Source: Nesterenkonia massiliensis (GTDB taxonomy: Bacteria; Actinomycetota; Actinomycetes; Actinomycetales; Micrococcaceae). Taken from it: a DNA stretch of 32,892 bases. The notes under the pieces were generated by a model. That model made no database searches and had not been told where the DNA came from. It saw nothing but the letters and a program-made list of their open reading frames with translations. The translations under genes were made by a program, and so were the position numbers. Of this stretch, positions 7,706 through 16,545 are shown piece by piece. The DNA lies in the NCBI RefSeq assembly GCF_000455245.1, contig NZ_HG005166.1, positions 381,218 through 414,109 of the forward strand, read 5' to 3'. Numbering within the stretch: position 1 is the stretch's first letter; every line of letters begins with the position of its first letter.

Positions 7706-8145
7706 GCCATAAATACGACGACGCCGGCATCGGCTCATGGCCCTGGCGGGTGATCAGCTTCATGCTCTGGTACGCCAAAGAGTTCATCCTGGCGAATCTG
7801 CGAGTGACCCTGGATGTGCTGCGGCCGAAGAAGTCCCAGAAGATGAATCCGGCGATTATCGCGGTGCCAGCAGCATCAAAGAATGACGCTGAGTGGACCA
7901 TGATCTCCACGCTGATCACGCTGACCCCCGGCACCTTGACGCTGAGCATCTCTCGGGAGCACCGGATCCTCTACGTGCACGGGATGTTCGTGGACAGCCG
8001 CGAAGATCTGGTGGCTGAGATCCAGGAGATGGAGGACCGCATGCTGCGCGCTATGCGGCGGGTGCCCGGGGACTTGAGCCGGCCGGTGCAGGCGCCGGTG
8101 GTTGAGCCGACTGAGTCGGATCAGCAGGGCGGTGAGGTCCGATGA
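7702..8145 (+). CDS. mrpE: Mrp Na+/H+ antiporter subunit E
   Basis: This 147-residue small subunit has an N-terminal membrane-associated stretch (FMLWYAKEFILANLRV) followed by the conserved MrpE core: WTMISTLITLTPGTLTLSI, then ILYVHGMFVDSREDL. Here the family motif LTPGTLT is complete. It is needed for assembly or stability of the Mrp complex in studied bacteria. It is embedded in the operon by ATGA overlaps on both sides. The last 25 or so residues are proline- and acid-rich and poorly conserved. Confidence 0.93.
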   Translation: MSHKYDDAGIGSWPWRVISFMLWYAKEFILANLRVTLDVLRPKKSQKMNPAIIAVPAASKNDAEWTMISTLITLTPGTLTLSISREHRILYVHGMFVDSREDLVAEIQEMEDRMLRAMRRVPGDLSRPVQAPVVEPTESDQQGGEVR

Positions 8146-8408
8146 TCTCTGAGATCACACTTGAAGTGGCGCTGGTGCTGCTGGCCGTCGGCATGCTCCT
8201 GGCAGCAGTGCGGGCATACCTCGGGCCGAAGGTGACTGACCGGGCTGTGGCCGCTGACCTGATCTTCTTCGCGATCATCGGGTTCATCGCGCTGATCGGG
8301 CTGCGCACCAATATCGAAGCGCTTTTCGACATCATTCTTATCGCAACGCTGCTGGGCTTCATGGCAGCGATCTCTATGGCCCGTCTGGGATCAGGAGGCC
8401 GACGCTGA
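8142..8408 (+). CDS. mrpF: Mrp Na+/H+ antiporter subunit F
   Basis: This 88-residue protein has three membrane helices and matches the size and pattern of MrpF (also called MnhF or PhaF). The middle region AYLGPKVTDRAVAADLIFF contains the conserved Asp-Arg of the family's first loop. It is a structural part of the antiporter complex. The start overlaps the mrpE stop as ATGA, and the stop shares a base with the mrpG start (TGATG). Confidence 0.93.
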   Translation: MISEITLEVALVLLAVGMLLAAVRAYLGPKVTDRAVAADLIFFAIIGFIALIGLRTNIEALFDIILIATLLGFMAAISMARLGSGGRR

Positions 8409-8776
8409 TGAGTGCATTGACACTGCTGCACGGTGCCGGACTGCTCCTGATTTTCTTAGGCATTGTGACCATCATTGTTGCCGGTATCGGACTGTTCCGC
8501 CTCCCGGACCTTTACCTGCGCGCCTCCGCCGTCGGCACCTCCGCGGGGCTGGGAGTAGCCAGCATTGTGGTGGGTGTGCTGCTGATGGACTTCTCCTGGC
8601 TGAATCTGGTGAAGGCACTGATCGCGGTCATCGCCCAGCTGCTGACATCGGCAGTGGGTTCCATGGCCATTGCCCGCTCCGGTTACCTGAATAACTCGGT
8701 GCCTGCGGCAATCACCCATACCGATGATCTGATGAAGACGCGCCGGGATCAGTTCGAATCTGGCCACCAGAAATAA
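8408..8776 (+). CDS. mrpG: Mrp Na+/H+ antiporter subunit G
   Basis: This is the last gene of the operon and encodes a 122-residue protein with three membrane helices. The first loop has the MrpG signature GLFRLPDLYLRASAVGTSAGLGVA. It completes the A/B-C-D-E-F-G set, so the complex encoded here looks functional. Downstream, 8788-8825 can fold into an imperfect stem (GGAAC pairing with GTTCC plus TCC/GGA) that might end the transcript, but it lacks a T run and I give it little weight. Confidence 0.94.
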   Translation: MSALTLLHGAGLLLIFLGIVTIIVAGIGLFRLPDLYLRASAVGTSAGLGVASIVVGVLLMDFSWLNLVKALIAVIAQLLTSAVGSMAIARSGYLNNSVPAAITHTDDLMKTRRDQFESGHQK

Positions 8777-8910
8777 CGTCACGAAACTCTAGGAACTCCT
8801 GCCAGATGGGAGCTGGGTTCCGACAGATTCTTGAAGTTTTGTCTCTCTGATCGGATGGAGAGCGCCGGTGTTCAGGGAGCATCCAGAGATCATCCTGATA
8901 CTTGGGTGAT

Positions 8911-10137
8911 ATGAGCGACGAGGGTCTGAAGCCGCACACTGTCCGCGAACGCGACGACGACGCCATGGGCGTCTTCGATGAGAGGGCCACCTATCAGGAC
9001 GCATCCCGTCCCGGTACGGTCTCCGCCGCTGCTGACCAGCCGTTCTTGGTGAAGGCACGTCAGCGCGAAGAGTACGTGGAGAGCCACCGCGGCGAACGCG
9101 ACGAGGATAAGCCCGAGTCCCCACCGAAGCTCACCAAAGCGTCGTGGCGCTACAGCGTCAAACGCACGCTCACTGAATTCAGCAGGGACCAGTGCACTGA
9201 CTTAGCTGCGGCACTGACCTATTACGCAGTGCTCTCGGTCTTTCCGGCGTTGGTTGCTTTGGTCTCGCTGCTGTCGCTGGTGGGGGAGGCCGAGCGGACT
9301 CAGCAGTTCGTGATGGACACCCTGACCGAGATGACCGGCGGCGAAGACAACCAAGTCATGGAGACCGTTGAGCTGGTGATGGGCAGCATCACTGAGGCCC
9401 AGGGCGCTGGGATCGCCCTGGCTCTGGGTATTCTGATCGCCATCTGGACCGCCTCCAACTACGTCAATGCCTTCTCCCGGGCGATGAACCGCATCTTCGA
9501 GGTGGAGGAGGGCCGCAGCGTCTTCAAGCTTCGCCCTCTGCTCTACGGTGTCACAGTGGCACTGATTGTTCTGGTCGCCATTGCCGGTGTTCTCCTGGTG
9601 GTCTCAGGACCGCTTGCTGAAGCCATTGGGGCCACTGTGGGCTTGGGCGAAACCGCCGTCACCGTATGGAACTGGGCAAGCCCGGTAGTGCTGCTGTTCC
9701 TGGCGGCCGGAGGCATCGCTCTGCTGTACTACTTCACTCCGAATATTCGCCAGCCCGGCGCTTCCTGGGTCTCCGCCGGTGCAGTGCTGGCTATCGTGGT
9801 GATGATCCTGACCACCGTGGGCGTAGCGATCTACGTGATGAACTTTGCCAACTACAACGCCACCTACGGTGCCCTGGCAGGCGTCATCATCTTCCTGTTC
9901 TGGATCTACATCATGAATATGGTGCTGCTGCTAGGTGCAGAGTTCGACGCCGAACTCGAGCGCAGCCGCCAGCTGCAGACCGGCATCGACGCTGAGCGCA
10001 CCATCATGCTTGCTCCCCGAGAAACAAAGGGCCTGGAGAAGCGCCACGCGAAGTATGAAGAAGTGGTCGCTTCGGCCCAGGCTCTACGGCTTACCCGGGG
10101 CCGGACCGCCGACCCGGATGAGGTCTGGCGCCGGTAA
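8911..10137 (+). CDS. YihY/BrkB family inner membrane protein
   Basis: This 408-residue protein has a charged N-terminal region of about 80 residues. The family core follows, starting with DLAAALTYYAVLSVFPALVALVSLLSL at about residues 95-121 and continuing through six membrane helices, including IAIWTASNYVNAFSRAMNRIFEV and FLFWIYIMNMVLLLGAEFDAEL. It was once called ribonuclease BN in error; the true role is not settled, with transport or envelope functions proposed. The ATG at 8911 is preferred to an in-frame TTG at 8902. There is no good ribosome site, and a -10-like GATACT at 8897-8902 suggests a short leader or none. It lies 134 bases after mrpG and is probably transcribed separately. Confidence 0.9.
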   Translation: MSDEGLKPHTVRERDDDAMGVFDERATYQDASRPGTVSAAADQPFLVKARQREEYVESHRGERDEDKPESPPKLTKASWRYSVKRTLTEFSRDQCTDLAAALTYYAVLSVFPALVALVSLLSLVGEAERTQQFVMDTLTEMTGGEDNQVMETVELVMGSITEAQGAGIALALGILIAIWTASNYVNAFSRAMNRIFEVEEGRSVFKLRPLLYGVTVALIVLVAIAGVLLVVSGPLAEAIGATVGLGETAVTVWNWASPVVLLFLAAGGIALLYYFTPNIRQPGASWVSAGAVLAIVVMILTTVGVAIYVMNFANYNATYGALAGVIIFLFWIYIMNMVLLLGAEFDAELERSRQLQTGIDAERTIMLAPRETKGLEKRHAKYEEVVASAQALRLTRGRTADPDEVWRR

Positions 10138-10247
10138 CGGTTGTGTAAAACCTCTGAGACAGCTGGGCTGCGAGTGAGCGTGCGGTGTGAGAGCTTGATA
10201 GGCTCCCCCTTTAAGTGACGTATGCAACACATGCGCCGCGAAGGAAT

Positions 10248-10272
10248 AGGCAGGCCCACCATATGCCTGTCT
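10248..10272 (+). promoter_or_regulatory. leader hairpin before peptide-binding lipoprotein gene 1
   Basis: AGGCAGGC at 10248-10255 pairs with GCCTGTCT at 10265-10272 (eight pairs, one of them G-U). It ends 14 bases before the ribosome site TTGAGGAG. Further upstream, TTGATA at 10195-10200 could be a -35 element, but no -10 at good spacing is clear. The hairpin may protect the mRNA 5' end or tune translation of a highly expressed gene. Confidence 0.35.
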
Positions 10273-10296
10273 CTCGCATTCTCTTGAGGAGACATT

Positions 10297-11922
10297 TTGT
10301 CCATTAGTAAGAACTTCACCCGCGCGGGAGTGGTACTGGCTGCCTCCGCTCTGGTTCTGACCGCTTGCGGCGGCAATGGTGATAACGGCGGCGACGCCGG
10401 CACCGCTGAGGGCGAGTCAGCTGCCGTGGCTGGCGGCGGTACCATCTCGGTCTACAACTGCGAGCCCCAGCACCTGGTGCCCGGTAACTCGACCGAAGTC
10501 TGCGGATCCAAGGTCCTTCAGCAGCTCTTTACTGGTCTCGTTGAGCTCGACTACGACACTTACGAGGTCATCCCCGGCGTCGCAGAGTCCTGGGACACCG
10601 AGGACAGCCAGACCTGGACCTTCACCCTCGGCGAGGACTGGGCCTTCCAGAACGGTGAGGAAATCACCGCACAGACTTTCGTCGACACTTTCAACTGGGT
10701 GGTCAACCCGGAGAACACCCAGCAGAGCGCCAACTTCTTCGACAACGTCGTCGGCTACGACGCGGTTATCAACGAAGAGACCGACGAGCTCGAGGGTCTG
10801 CGCGCGGTTGATGAGTACACGCTGGAAATCGAGTTGGCGGAGCCTTTCGCTCCGTTCCCCCAGATGCTCACCTACACTGCTTTCTACCCGATGCCCTCTG
10901 AAGCCTTCGAGGACATCGAAGCCTTCGAGCAGGCCCCCATCGGCAATGGTCGGTACCAGATCGACGGTTCCTGGGAGCATGACGTGCAGATTGCTGCCGA
11001 TCGCTGGGAGGACTTCCCCGGCGAGAACCCTGGTCTTCCCGAGCGTATCGAGTGGCGCATCTACTCCGATATCGACACTGCCTACATGGACGTTCAGGCC
11101 GGAAACCTGGACATCCTGGACCAGACTCCTCCGAACCGTCTGACTCAGATCGAGGCAGACTTCGGTGAGAACTCCGCCACCTTCGACACCGGATCCTTCA
11201 CCTACCTGGGCCTGCCGCTGTACCAGGAGGATTTCCAGGACGAAGACGTGCGCCACGCGCTGTCCATGGCTATTGATCGCCAGGCCGTTATTGACGCCAT
11301 TTTCGACGGCGCCCAGACTCCGGCTACTAACATCATTCCGCCGATGCTTCCTGAGGCTCAGGACGGCATCTGCGAATGGTGCGAGTACAACCCTGAAGAA
11401 GCAGCCGACCTGTACGAGGCTGCCGGCGGCCCCTCCGAGCTGACCGTGTGGTTCAACTCCGGTGCCGGCCACGATCAGTGGGTGGAAGCCGTTGCTAACC
11501 AGTGGCGTCAGAACCTCGGCATCGAAGAGGTCAAGTTCGAGTCCCTGGAGTTCGCTCAGTACCTCGAGCTCCACGACAATGAGGAAATTACCGGTCCCTT
11601 CCGCCTGGGTTGGACCCTGTCCTACCCCAGTGCTCAGTACGCGATGGAGCCCATCTACACCACGGGCCAGTCTTCGAACTACACCGGTTTCTCCAATGAG
11701 GAGTTCGATGCTCTGATCGAGGAAGCCAACGCTGCAGATCCGGAGACTTCCATCGAGCTCTACCAGCAGGCTGAAGAGATCTTGCTGAACGAGATGCCTG
11801 TTCTGCCGATGTGGTTCTCCAACTACACCACCGTCCACAGCGACCGGATCGACAACGGTTCGCTGCTGATGGACCAGGGCACATTCCTGCGCCTTGAGCA
11901 GATTGTGGTCACCGAGGACTAA
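10297..11922 (+). CDS. peptide ABC transporter substrate-binding lipoprotein (family 5), operon 1
   Basis: This 541-residue exported lipoprotein has a signal sequence and lipobox LTAC, then a DppA/OppA-type family 5 binding domain. Visible family landmarks are QLFTGLVELD, FTLGEDWAFQNGEEITAQTFVDTFNWV, and the C-terminal NEMPVLPMWFSNY. It would capture peptides or a similar solute outside the membrane and deliver them to the permeases encoded downstream. It starts with TTG at 10297, five bases after a clear GAGGAG. A strong stem-loop directly after the stop separates it from the permease genes, a common way to make more binding protein than transporter. The 473-residue open frame on the opposite strand is a shadow. 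Confidence 0.93.
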   Translation: MSISKNFTRAGVVLAASALVLTACGGNGDNGGDAGTAEGESAAVAGGGTISVYNCEPQHLVPGNSTEVCGSKVLQQLFTGLVELDYDTYEVIPGVAESWDTEDSQTWTFTLGEDWAFQNGEEITAQTFVDTFNWVVNPENTQQSANFFDNVVGYDAVINEETDELEGLRAVDEYTLEIELAEPFAPFPQMLTYTAFYPMPSEAFEDIEAFEQAPIGNGRYQIDGSWEHDVQIAADRWEDFPGENPGLPERIEWRIYSDIDTAYMDVQAGNLDILDQTPPNRLTQIEADFGENSATFDTGSFTYLGLPLYQEDFQDEDVRHALSMAIDRQAVIDAIFDGAQTPATNIIPPMLPEAQDGICEWCEYNPEEAADLYEAAGGPSELTVWFNSGAGHDQWVEAVANQWRQNLGIEEVKFESLEFAQYLELHDNEEITGPFRLGWTLSYPSAQYAMEPIYTTGQSSNYTGFSNEEFDALIEEANAADPETSIELYQQAEEILLNEMPVLPMWFSNYTTVHSDRIDNGSLLMDQGTFLRLEQIVVTED

Positions 11923-11932
11923 TCCCCTCCGA

Positions 11933-11982
11933 CACCAAAAAGCGCGGTCGGCACCATAGCGTGCAGGCCGCGCTTTTTGGTG
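11933..11982 (+). terminator. strong stem-loop between binding-protein and permease genes, operon 1
   Basis: CACCAAAAAGCGCGG at 11933-11947 is perfectly complementary to 11968-11982. A further GCAC/GTGC stem (11951-11954 with 11961-11964) lies within the loop. The As on one side and five Ts on the other, with a GC-rich core, give an intrinsic-terminator shape in both directions. It begins 11 bases after the binding-protein stop, so it probably ends most transcripts there while some read through. Confidence 0.8.
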
Positions 11983-11998
11983 CCCGCCATTTGTTCAA

Positions 11999-12028
11999 TT
12001 CTGCAATTCTGTCCTGAGTCTCTATCAT
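11999..12028 (+). promoter_or_regulatory. possible internal promoter before the permease genes
   Basis: TTCTGC at 11999-12004 and TATCAT at 12023-12028 are 18 bases apart and lie just after the terminator-like stem-loop. They could supply separate transcription of the permease and ATPase genes. The -35 match is partial, so this is tentative. Confidence 0.3.
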
Positions 12029-12117
12029 GGAGCCCGGCACTGTCGCCTCCATCACATGGGGGCCCGACGATGCCAGGCGTCCCAAGGACGCACTGACCGG
12101 CCCCATCCAAGGACACC

Positions 12118-13044
12118 ATGACTCGATACATCATCCGGCGTCTGCTGCAGTTCATACCGGTCATCCTCATCTCCACGCTGATCGTCTACGCGCTGGTGTT
12201 CGCCATTCCAGGCGACCCGATCCGCGCGTTGGCCGGCGACCGTCCGATGAGCGATGCCGTGCGCGAACAGCTCAGACAGCAGTACAACCTCGACGACCCC
12301 TTCTTCATTCAGTACTTCAAGTACATATGGGGCGTCTTCACCGCAGCTGACTTCGGCACTACTTTCCAGGGCCGTCCCGTGCTGGACATCATCCAGCAGC
12401 GGCTGCCGGTGACGGTCACGCTCGCGCTGGTGGCTACGGCAATCCAGGCCGTTTTCGGTGTGATCGCCGGCATCCTGTGCACCATCTATAAGGACCGGTT
12501 CATCGATCGTCTGGTGCAGGTCAGCACCGTGATGATGGTTGCTCTGCCGATTATTGCCATCGGCTTCCTGCTGCAGCTGGTGTTCGGCCTCAACCTGGGC
12601 TGGTTCCCGATCGCAGGTAACCGCGAAGGCCTCGTCAGCTACCTGCTGCCGGCTTTCACCCTGGCGTCGGTGTCCACCGGCATCATCGCCCGCCTGCTGC
12701 GCGGCGAACTCGTAGATGCCATGCAGTCCGACTATGTGCGCACCGCCACTGCCAAGGGGCTCAAGCGCACCCGCGTCATCGGCCGCCACGGCCTGCGCAA
12801 CGCCATGATCCCGGTGGTGACCTTCATTGGTGCCGACCTGGCCAGCATGCTCGGCGGTTCGATCGTGGTGGAGTCGATTTTCAACCTGCCGGGACTCGGC
12901 GAGCAGGTATACCGCTCCATCAGTGGCCAGGAAGGTACCGTCGTCGTCGGCATCGTCACTTTGATGGTGATCTTCTTCGTGGTGATCAACCTGCTGGTTG
13001 ACCTGCTCTACGGCCTGCTCGACCCAAGGATCCGCTATGAGTAA
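12118..13044 (+). CDS. peptide ABC transporter permease, DppB-like, operon 1
   Basis: This 308-residue membrane protein of the DppB/OppB type has six helices. The N-terminus MTRYIIRRLLQFIPVILISTLIVYAL and the segment FAIPGDPIRALAGD are typical. The cytoplasmic EAA-type loop that meets the ATPase is seen as YVRTATAKGLKRTRVIGRHGLRNAMIP, followed by LGGSIVVESIFNLPGLG. It pairs with the next gene product to form the channel. An AAGGA ribosome site is at 12109-12113. Its stop overlaps the next start (ATG at 13037, TAA at 13042-13044), implying translational coupling. Confidence 0.94.
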   Translation: MTRYIIRRLLQFIPVILISTLIVYALVFAIPGDPIRALAGDRPMSDAVREQLRQQYNLDDPFFIQYFKYIWGVFTAADFGTTFQGRPVLDIIQQRLPVTVTLALVATAIQAVFGVIAGILCTIYKDRFIDRLVQVSTVMMVALPIIAIGFLLQLVFGLNLGWFPIAGNREGLVSYLLPAFTLASVSTGIIARLLRGELVDAMQSDYVRTATAKGLKRTRVIGRHGLRNAMIPVVTFIGADLASMLGGSIVVESIFNLPGLGEQVYRSISGQEGTVVVGIVTLMVIFFVVINLLVDLLYGLLDPRIRYE

Positions 13045-13969
13045 TCCAAACCCTGAGGCACGAACCACCCCGGTTTCCACTGCGGCCACTGAGGCCGGCG
13101 AGGGGCAGAAGAAAACCGCCGAGGCAAGCCTGTTGGCTGACGCCTGGCGCTCCCTGCGGAAGAACCCCTGGTTCATCATCTCTGCAGCGATCCTGCTGGT
13201 GATGCTGGCCATGGCAATCTTCCCGCAGCTGTTCACCAGCGAGGATCCGCGCGCCTGCTTCCTGGAGCGCAACCGCCAGACCCCATCTGCCGAACACTGG
13301 TTCGGCACTGATATCCAGGGCTGTGACTACTACACCCGGGTGATCTACGGAGCCCGGAACTCCATTGCGGTGGGCTTCATCGTCAGCCTCGGAGTGCTGG
13401 TCATCTCATTGATCCTGGGGCTTGTGGCCGGTTACTTCGGGAAATGGGTTGACGCTGTGATCTCCCGCTTCACCGACATGGTCTTCGCTGTGCCCTACAT
13501 CCTGGGTGCGCTGGTCTTCCTCAACGTGATCCCCACCCGCGGAGTACGGGAGGTGGCCATGGTGCTGATCATCTTCACCTGGCCGACGATGACCCGCTTG
13601 ATGCGCGGATCAGTGATCTCAGCGGCCAGCACAGAGTACGTCACCGCGGCTCGAGCGCTGGGTGCCGGACATGTCACCATCATGCGCCGGCATATTCTGC
13701 CGAACTCGTTGGGTCCGGTGATCGGGTACGCCACCGTGTTCATCGGCATCATCATCGGCGCTGAAGCAACCCTGACCTATCTCGGTGTGGGGCTTCAGCT
13801 GCCGGCCATTTCCTGGGGCTTGCAGCTCTCGGATGCCAAGCCTTATCTGACTTCGTTCCCGCATCTGCTGGTGTTCCCGCTGCTGTTCGTCTCGCTGACG
13901 GTCTTCGCCTTTATGACCCTTGGCGATGCGGTGCGCGATGCTCTCGACCCGAAGTCCAAGAAGAAGTAA
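13037..13969 (+). CDS. peptide ABC transporter permease, DppC-like, operon 1
   Basis: This is the 310-residue partner permease of the DppC/OppC type. After a hydrophilic N-terminus, WRSLRKNPWFIISAAILLVML starts the first helix. HWFGTDIQGCDYYTRVIYGARNSI is the usual external segment, and YVTAARALGAGHVTIMRRHILPNSLGP is the ATPase-contacting loop. The end, DAVRDALDPKSKKK, is typical. I start it at the ATG at 13037, overlapping the previous stop by 8 bases; the open frame extends to 12998 but adds only an unrelated sequence. It is co-transcribed with both flanking genes. Confidence 0.93.
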   Translation: MSNPNPEARTTPVSTAATEAGEGQKKTAEASLLADAWRSLRKNPWFIISAAILLVMLAMAIFPQLFTSEDPRACFLERNRQTPSAEHWFGTDIQGCDYYTRVIYGARNSIAVGFIVSLGVLVISLILGLVAGYFGKWVDAVISRFTDMVFAVPYILGALVFLNVIPTRGVREVAMVLIIFTWPTMTRLMRGSVISAASTEYVTAARALGAGHVTIMRRHILPNSLGPVIGYATVFIGIIIGAEATLTYLGVGLQLPAISWGLQLSDAKPYLTSFPHLLVFPLLFVSLTVFAFMTLGDAVRDALDPKSKKK

Positions 13970-13981
13970 GGGGTCACTGTA

Positions 13982-15016
13982 GTGACTGAGACAACGACGA
14001 CGTCGGGCACTCCACTATTGGAGGTTCGCAACCTAGAGGTGGAGTTCCGTTCCAAGACCGGAGTGGCCCAGGCCATCAACGGCATGAACTTCACGCTCCA
14101 TGCTGGCGAGACGCTGGCCATCCTCGGTGAGTCCGGATCCGGCAAATCAGTGACCGCTCAGACCATTATGGGCATCCTGGACATGCCACCGGGGCATATC
14201 ACCGGTGGACAGATTCTCTACCGCGGTGAAGACCTGCTGACCATGGGGGAGGAGAAGCGCCGGAAGCTGCGCGGGATGAATATCTCGATGATCTTCCAGG
14301 ACGCCCTTTCCAGCTTGAACCCGGTGCTGCCGGTGGGGTGGCAGATTGCTGAGATGTTCCGCGTGCACCGCGGTTTCAAGCGCAAGGAAGCCCGCGCTAA
14401 AGCTGTTGAGCTGATGCAGAAGGTGGGGATCCCCGCCGCGGAGAAGCGCGTATGGGACTTCCCTCATCAGTTCTCCGGCGGCATGCGGCAGCGCATCATG
14501 ATCGCGATGGCTATCGCTCTGGATCCGGATGTGCTCATTGCCGATGAGCCCACCACGGCGCTGGACGTCACAGTGCAGGCGCAGGTGATGGGCCTGCTGA
14601 AGGACCTGCAGGCCGAGCACAATATGGGCCTGATCCTGATCACCCACGACCTGGGTGTGGTGGCGGATGTGGCCGATAAGATCGCGGTGATGTACGCCGG
14701 TCGGGTGATGGAGTCCGCCGATGTCTTTGAGATCTACGCCCGGACCGCCAACCCCTACACCAAGGGGCTGCTGGAATCGATTCCGCGTATCGACGGAGCC
14801 GGTGAGCGGCTGCGCGCCATCCCTGGTCTGCCGCCGCCGCTGACGGATATGCCAGCGGGCTGCCCGTTCAGCCCACGCTGCGAATTCGCGACCGAACTGT
14901 GTACTGCGGAGCGGCCAGCTCTGCGTGAGATCGTGCCCGGACATCGCTCCGCCTGCCATTACGCAGAGAAAATCTATGCGATGAGTGCCGAGGGTACAGA
15001 GGAGGCCCGAGCATGA
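13982..15016 (+). CDS. peptide ABC transporter ATPase, DppD-like, operon 1
   Basis: This 344-residue ATPase powers the operon 1 transporter. Walker A GESGSGKS is at residues 49-56, the signature is FSGGMRQR, and Walker B with its Glu is [12 protein letters not shown]. The H-loop His is in [11 protein letters not shown]. The C-terminal oligopeptide-type extension holds the Cys cluster CPFSPRC...C...C found in DppD/OppD proteins. It starts with GTG at 13982, 12 bases after the previous stop, with a weak AAGGGG ribosome site. Its stop overlaps the next ATG (ATGA). Confidence 0.94.
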   Translation: MTETTTTSGTPLLEVRNLEVEFRSKTGVAQAINGMNFTLHAGETLAILGESGSGKSVTAQTIMGILDMPPGHITGGQILYRGEDLLTMGEEKRRKLRGMNISMIFQDALSSLNPVLPVGWQIAEMFRVHRGFKRKEARAKAVELMQKVGIPAAEKRVWDFPHQFSGGMRQRIMIAMAIALDPDVLIADEPTTALDVTVQAQVMGLLKDLQAEHNMGLILITHDLGVVADVADKIAVMYAGRVMESADVFEIYARTANPYTKGLLESIPRIDGAGERLRAIPGLPPPLTDMPAGCPFSPRCEFATELCTAERPALREIVPGHRSACHYAEKIYAMSAEGTEEARA

Positions 15017-16071
15017 GCCTGAATCCCCAGTCGCACACCACCGGCGTCGTCGACCCCTTTGCCGATGCGGAGGTTGTCCTTGACGTCAAAGACCTGGTGA
15101 AGCACTACCCGCTGACTCAGGGCGTCGTCTTTCAGAAGAAGGTCGGCGCTGTTCAGGCGGTCGACGGCGTGAGCTTCCAGCTTCGGAAGGGGGAGACCCT
15201 GGGTATTGTGGGCGAGTCCGGTTCGGGCAAGTCCACTCTGGCTAAGCTTCTGATGCGTCTTGAGGACCCGGACTCCGGTTCGGTGGCCTTCAAGGGCCAG
15301 GACTTCCTCTCGGTCAAGGGCGAGGAGCTGCGCCGACTTCGCCGGAAGATCCAGATCATTTTCCAGGACCCCTACACCTCGCTGAACCCGCGAATGTCGG
15401 TAGGTGACATCATCGGGGAACCCTTCAAACTCCATAAGGATGCCAGGCCCGCTCAGGGCATCCGCAACCGGGTCAAAGAGCTGCTGGACCTAGTGGGGTT
15501 GAACCCGGACCATATCAACCGGTATCCGCACCAGTTCTCCGGCGGCCAGCGTCAGCGAATCGGCATTGCGCGAGGCTTGGCGCTGAACCCGGATGTCATC
15601 ATCTGCGATGAGCCGGTCTCCGCGCTGGATGTTTCGGTCCAGGCGCAGGTGATGAACCTGCTGGAGGACCTGCAGAAGGAGATGGGGCTCAGCTACATCT
15701 TCATCGCCCACGATCTTTCTGTCGTCCGGCACATTTCTGACCGGGTCGGTGTGATGTACCTGGGCAAGCTTGCTGAGCTGGGTCACGATGAGGAGATCTA
15801 CTCCGCACCGGCACACCCCTATACCCAGGCGCTGCTCTCGGCAGTACCGGTGCCTGACCCCACCCAGCGGGGCCACCGTCAGCAGATCGTGCTCAAGGGG
15901 GACCCGCCGAGTCCGGCGAACCCGCCGTCGGGCTGCCGGTTCCGCACACGATGCTGGAAAGCAACTGATCGTTGTGCCGAGGAAGTCCCTGAGCTGATGG
16001 TCCGGCCGGGCATTACCCAGCTGGCAGCTTGCCACTATGCGGCCCAGAACGAGGACGTCGCAGCAGAATGA
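15013..16071 (+). CDS. peptide ABC transporter ATPase, DppF-like, operon 1
   Basis: This is the second ATPase of the operon, 352 residues, of the DppF/OppF type. The start of the domain, [20 protein letters not shown], is the usual DppF beginning. Walker A GESGSGKS, signature FSGGQRQR and Walker [13 protein letters not shown] are intact, and the C-terminal Cys cluster (GCRFRTRC...C...C) is present. It forms a heterodimer with the preceding ATPase beneath the two permeases. It is the last gene of operon 1 and is followed by a long stem-loop with a T run. Confidence 0.95.
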   Translation: MSLNPQSHTTGVVDPFADAEVVLDVKDLVKHYPLTQGVVFQKKVGAVQAVDGVSFQLRKGETLGIVGESGSGKSTLAKLLMRLEDPDSGSVAFKGQDFLSVKGEELRRLRRKIQIIFQDPYTSLNPRMSVGDIIGEPFKLHKDARPAQGIRNRVKELLDLVGLNPDHINRYPHQFSGGQRQRIGIARGLALNPDVIICDEPVSALDVSVQAQVMNLLEDLQKEMGLSYIFIAHDLSVVRHISDRVGVMYLGKLAELGHDEEIYSAPAHPYTQALLSAVPVPDPTQRGHRQQIVLKGDPPSPANPPSGCRFRTRCWKATDRCAEEVPELMVRPGITQLAACHYAAQNEDVAAE

Positions 16072-16102
16072 GCTGAGTTCTGCATACGGACGCTGCTTCA
16101 CC

Positions 16103-16187
16103 GGGCGGCGAGTGAACACGAGCGTAACATTCTGACTTATTTTGCAATGCGGAATGTTCGGCGAGTGTTCACTCGCCGCCCATTTTT
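16103..16187 (+). terminator. terminator of peptide operon 1 with two alternative folds
   Basis: A 17-base arm at 16103-16119 (GGGCGGCGAGTGAACAC) is perfectly complementary to 16165-16181. A nested stem AACATTC (16126-16132) with GAATGTT (16152-16158) fills the loop. The right part is also a compact hairpin by itself: CGGCGAGTG at 16159-16167 with CACTCGCCG at 16170-16178, followed by five Ts at 16183-16187. The compact form looks like the working intrinsic terminator; the long form competes for the same bases. Confidence 0.75.
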
Positions 16188-16545
16188 GGTTACGGGCATG
16201 TTTCGCACGCCGCCGAAAATCCCACTGGAGCTAGGCGCAGCCTGACGTTTAGCTGACTGTTACCTGGGGGTTACTTACCGCGTATTTTCACGGAAGTTGC
16301 GCTCGTCACACCCACTGCAGCTCTCTGACCAGATGTGTTTCAAGAAGGTTGCTCGCTGCAACTTGACTTTCCTCAAATGAGACTTAGTCCACACTGTGAC
16401 CTCGTCTTGACCCCTTGTAACGGTTGCGTTACGTGCCCAAAAGGGGTGTTCTGCGCGCTGATTGCCGACGTAATGTGGTGCCACCTTGATTTGGTGTTGC
16501 GTACATCACCAGTCTCATTCGCACCTATCGCATGAGGAGCAAGAA
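16188..16545 (+). promoter_or_regulatory. gene-free regulatory region before peptide operon 2
   Basis: About 360 bases hold no convincing gene. Visible elements are: GTTAC at 16259-16263 and again at 16270-16274, 11 bases apart, with another at 16189-16193; a hairpin GTTGC/GCAAC at 16348-16352 and 16358-16362; a 16-bp palindrome GTAACG-GTTG-CGTTAC at 16417-16432; a -35-like TTGACC at 16407-16412, overlapping the palindrome region; and a -10-like TAATGT at 16471-16476. The ribosome site GAGGAG is at 16534-16539. The stretch looks like a regulated promoter region with a repressor or activator site, but the actual start point is uncertain. Confidence 0.45.

Noticed and set aside
10417-11838. 473-residue open frame opposite the operon 1 binding-protein gene
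   Set aside because: It is antisense to a clear lipoprotein gene and resembles no family; it follows from codon bias.
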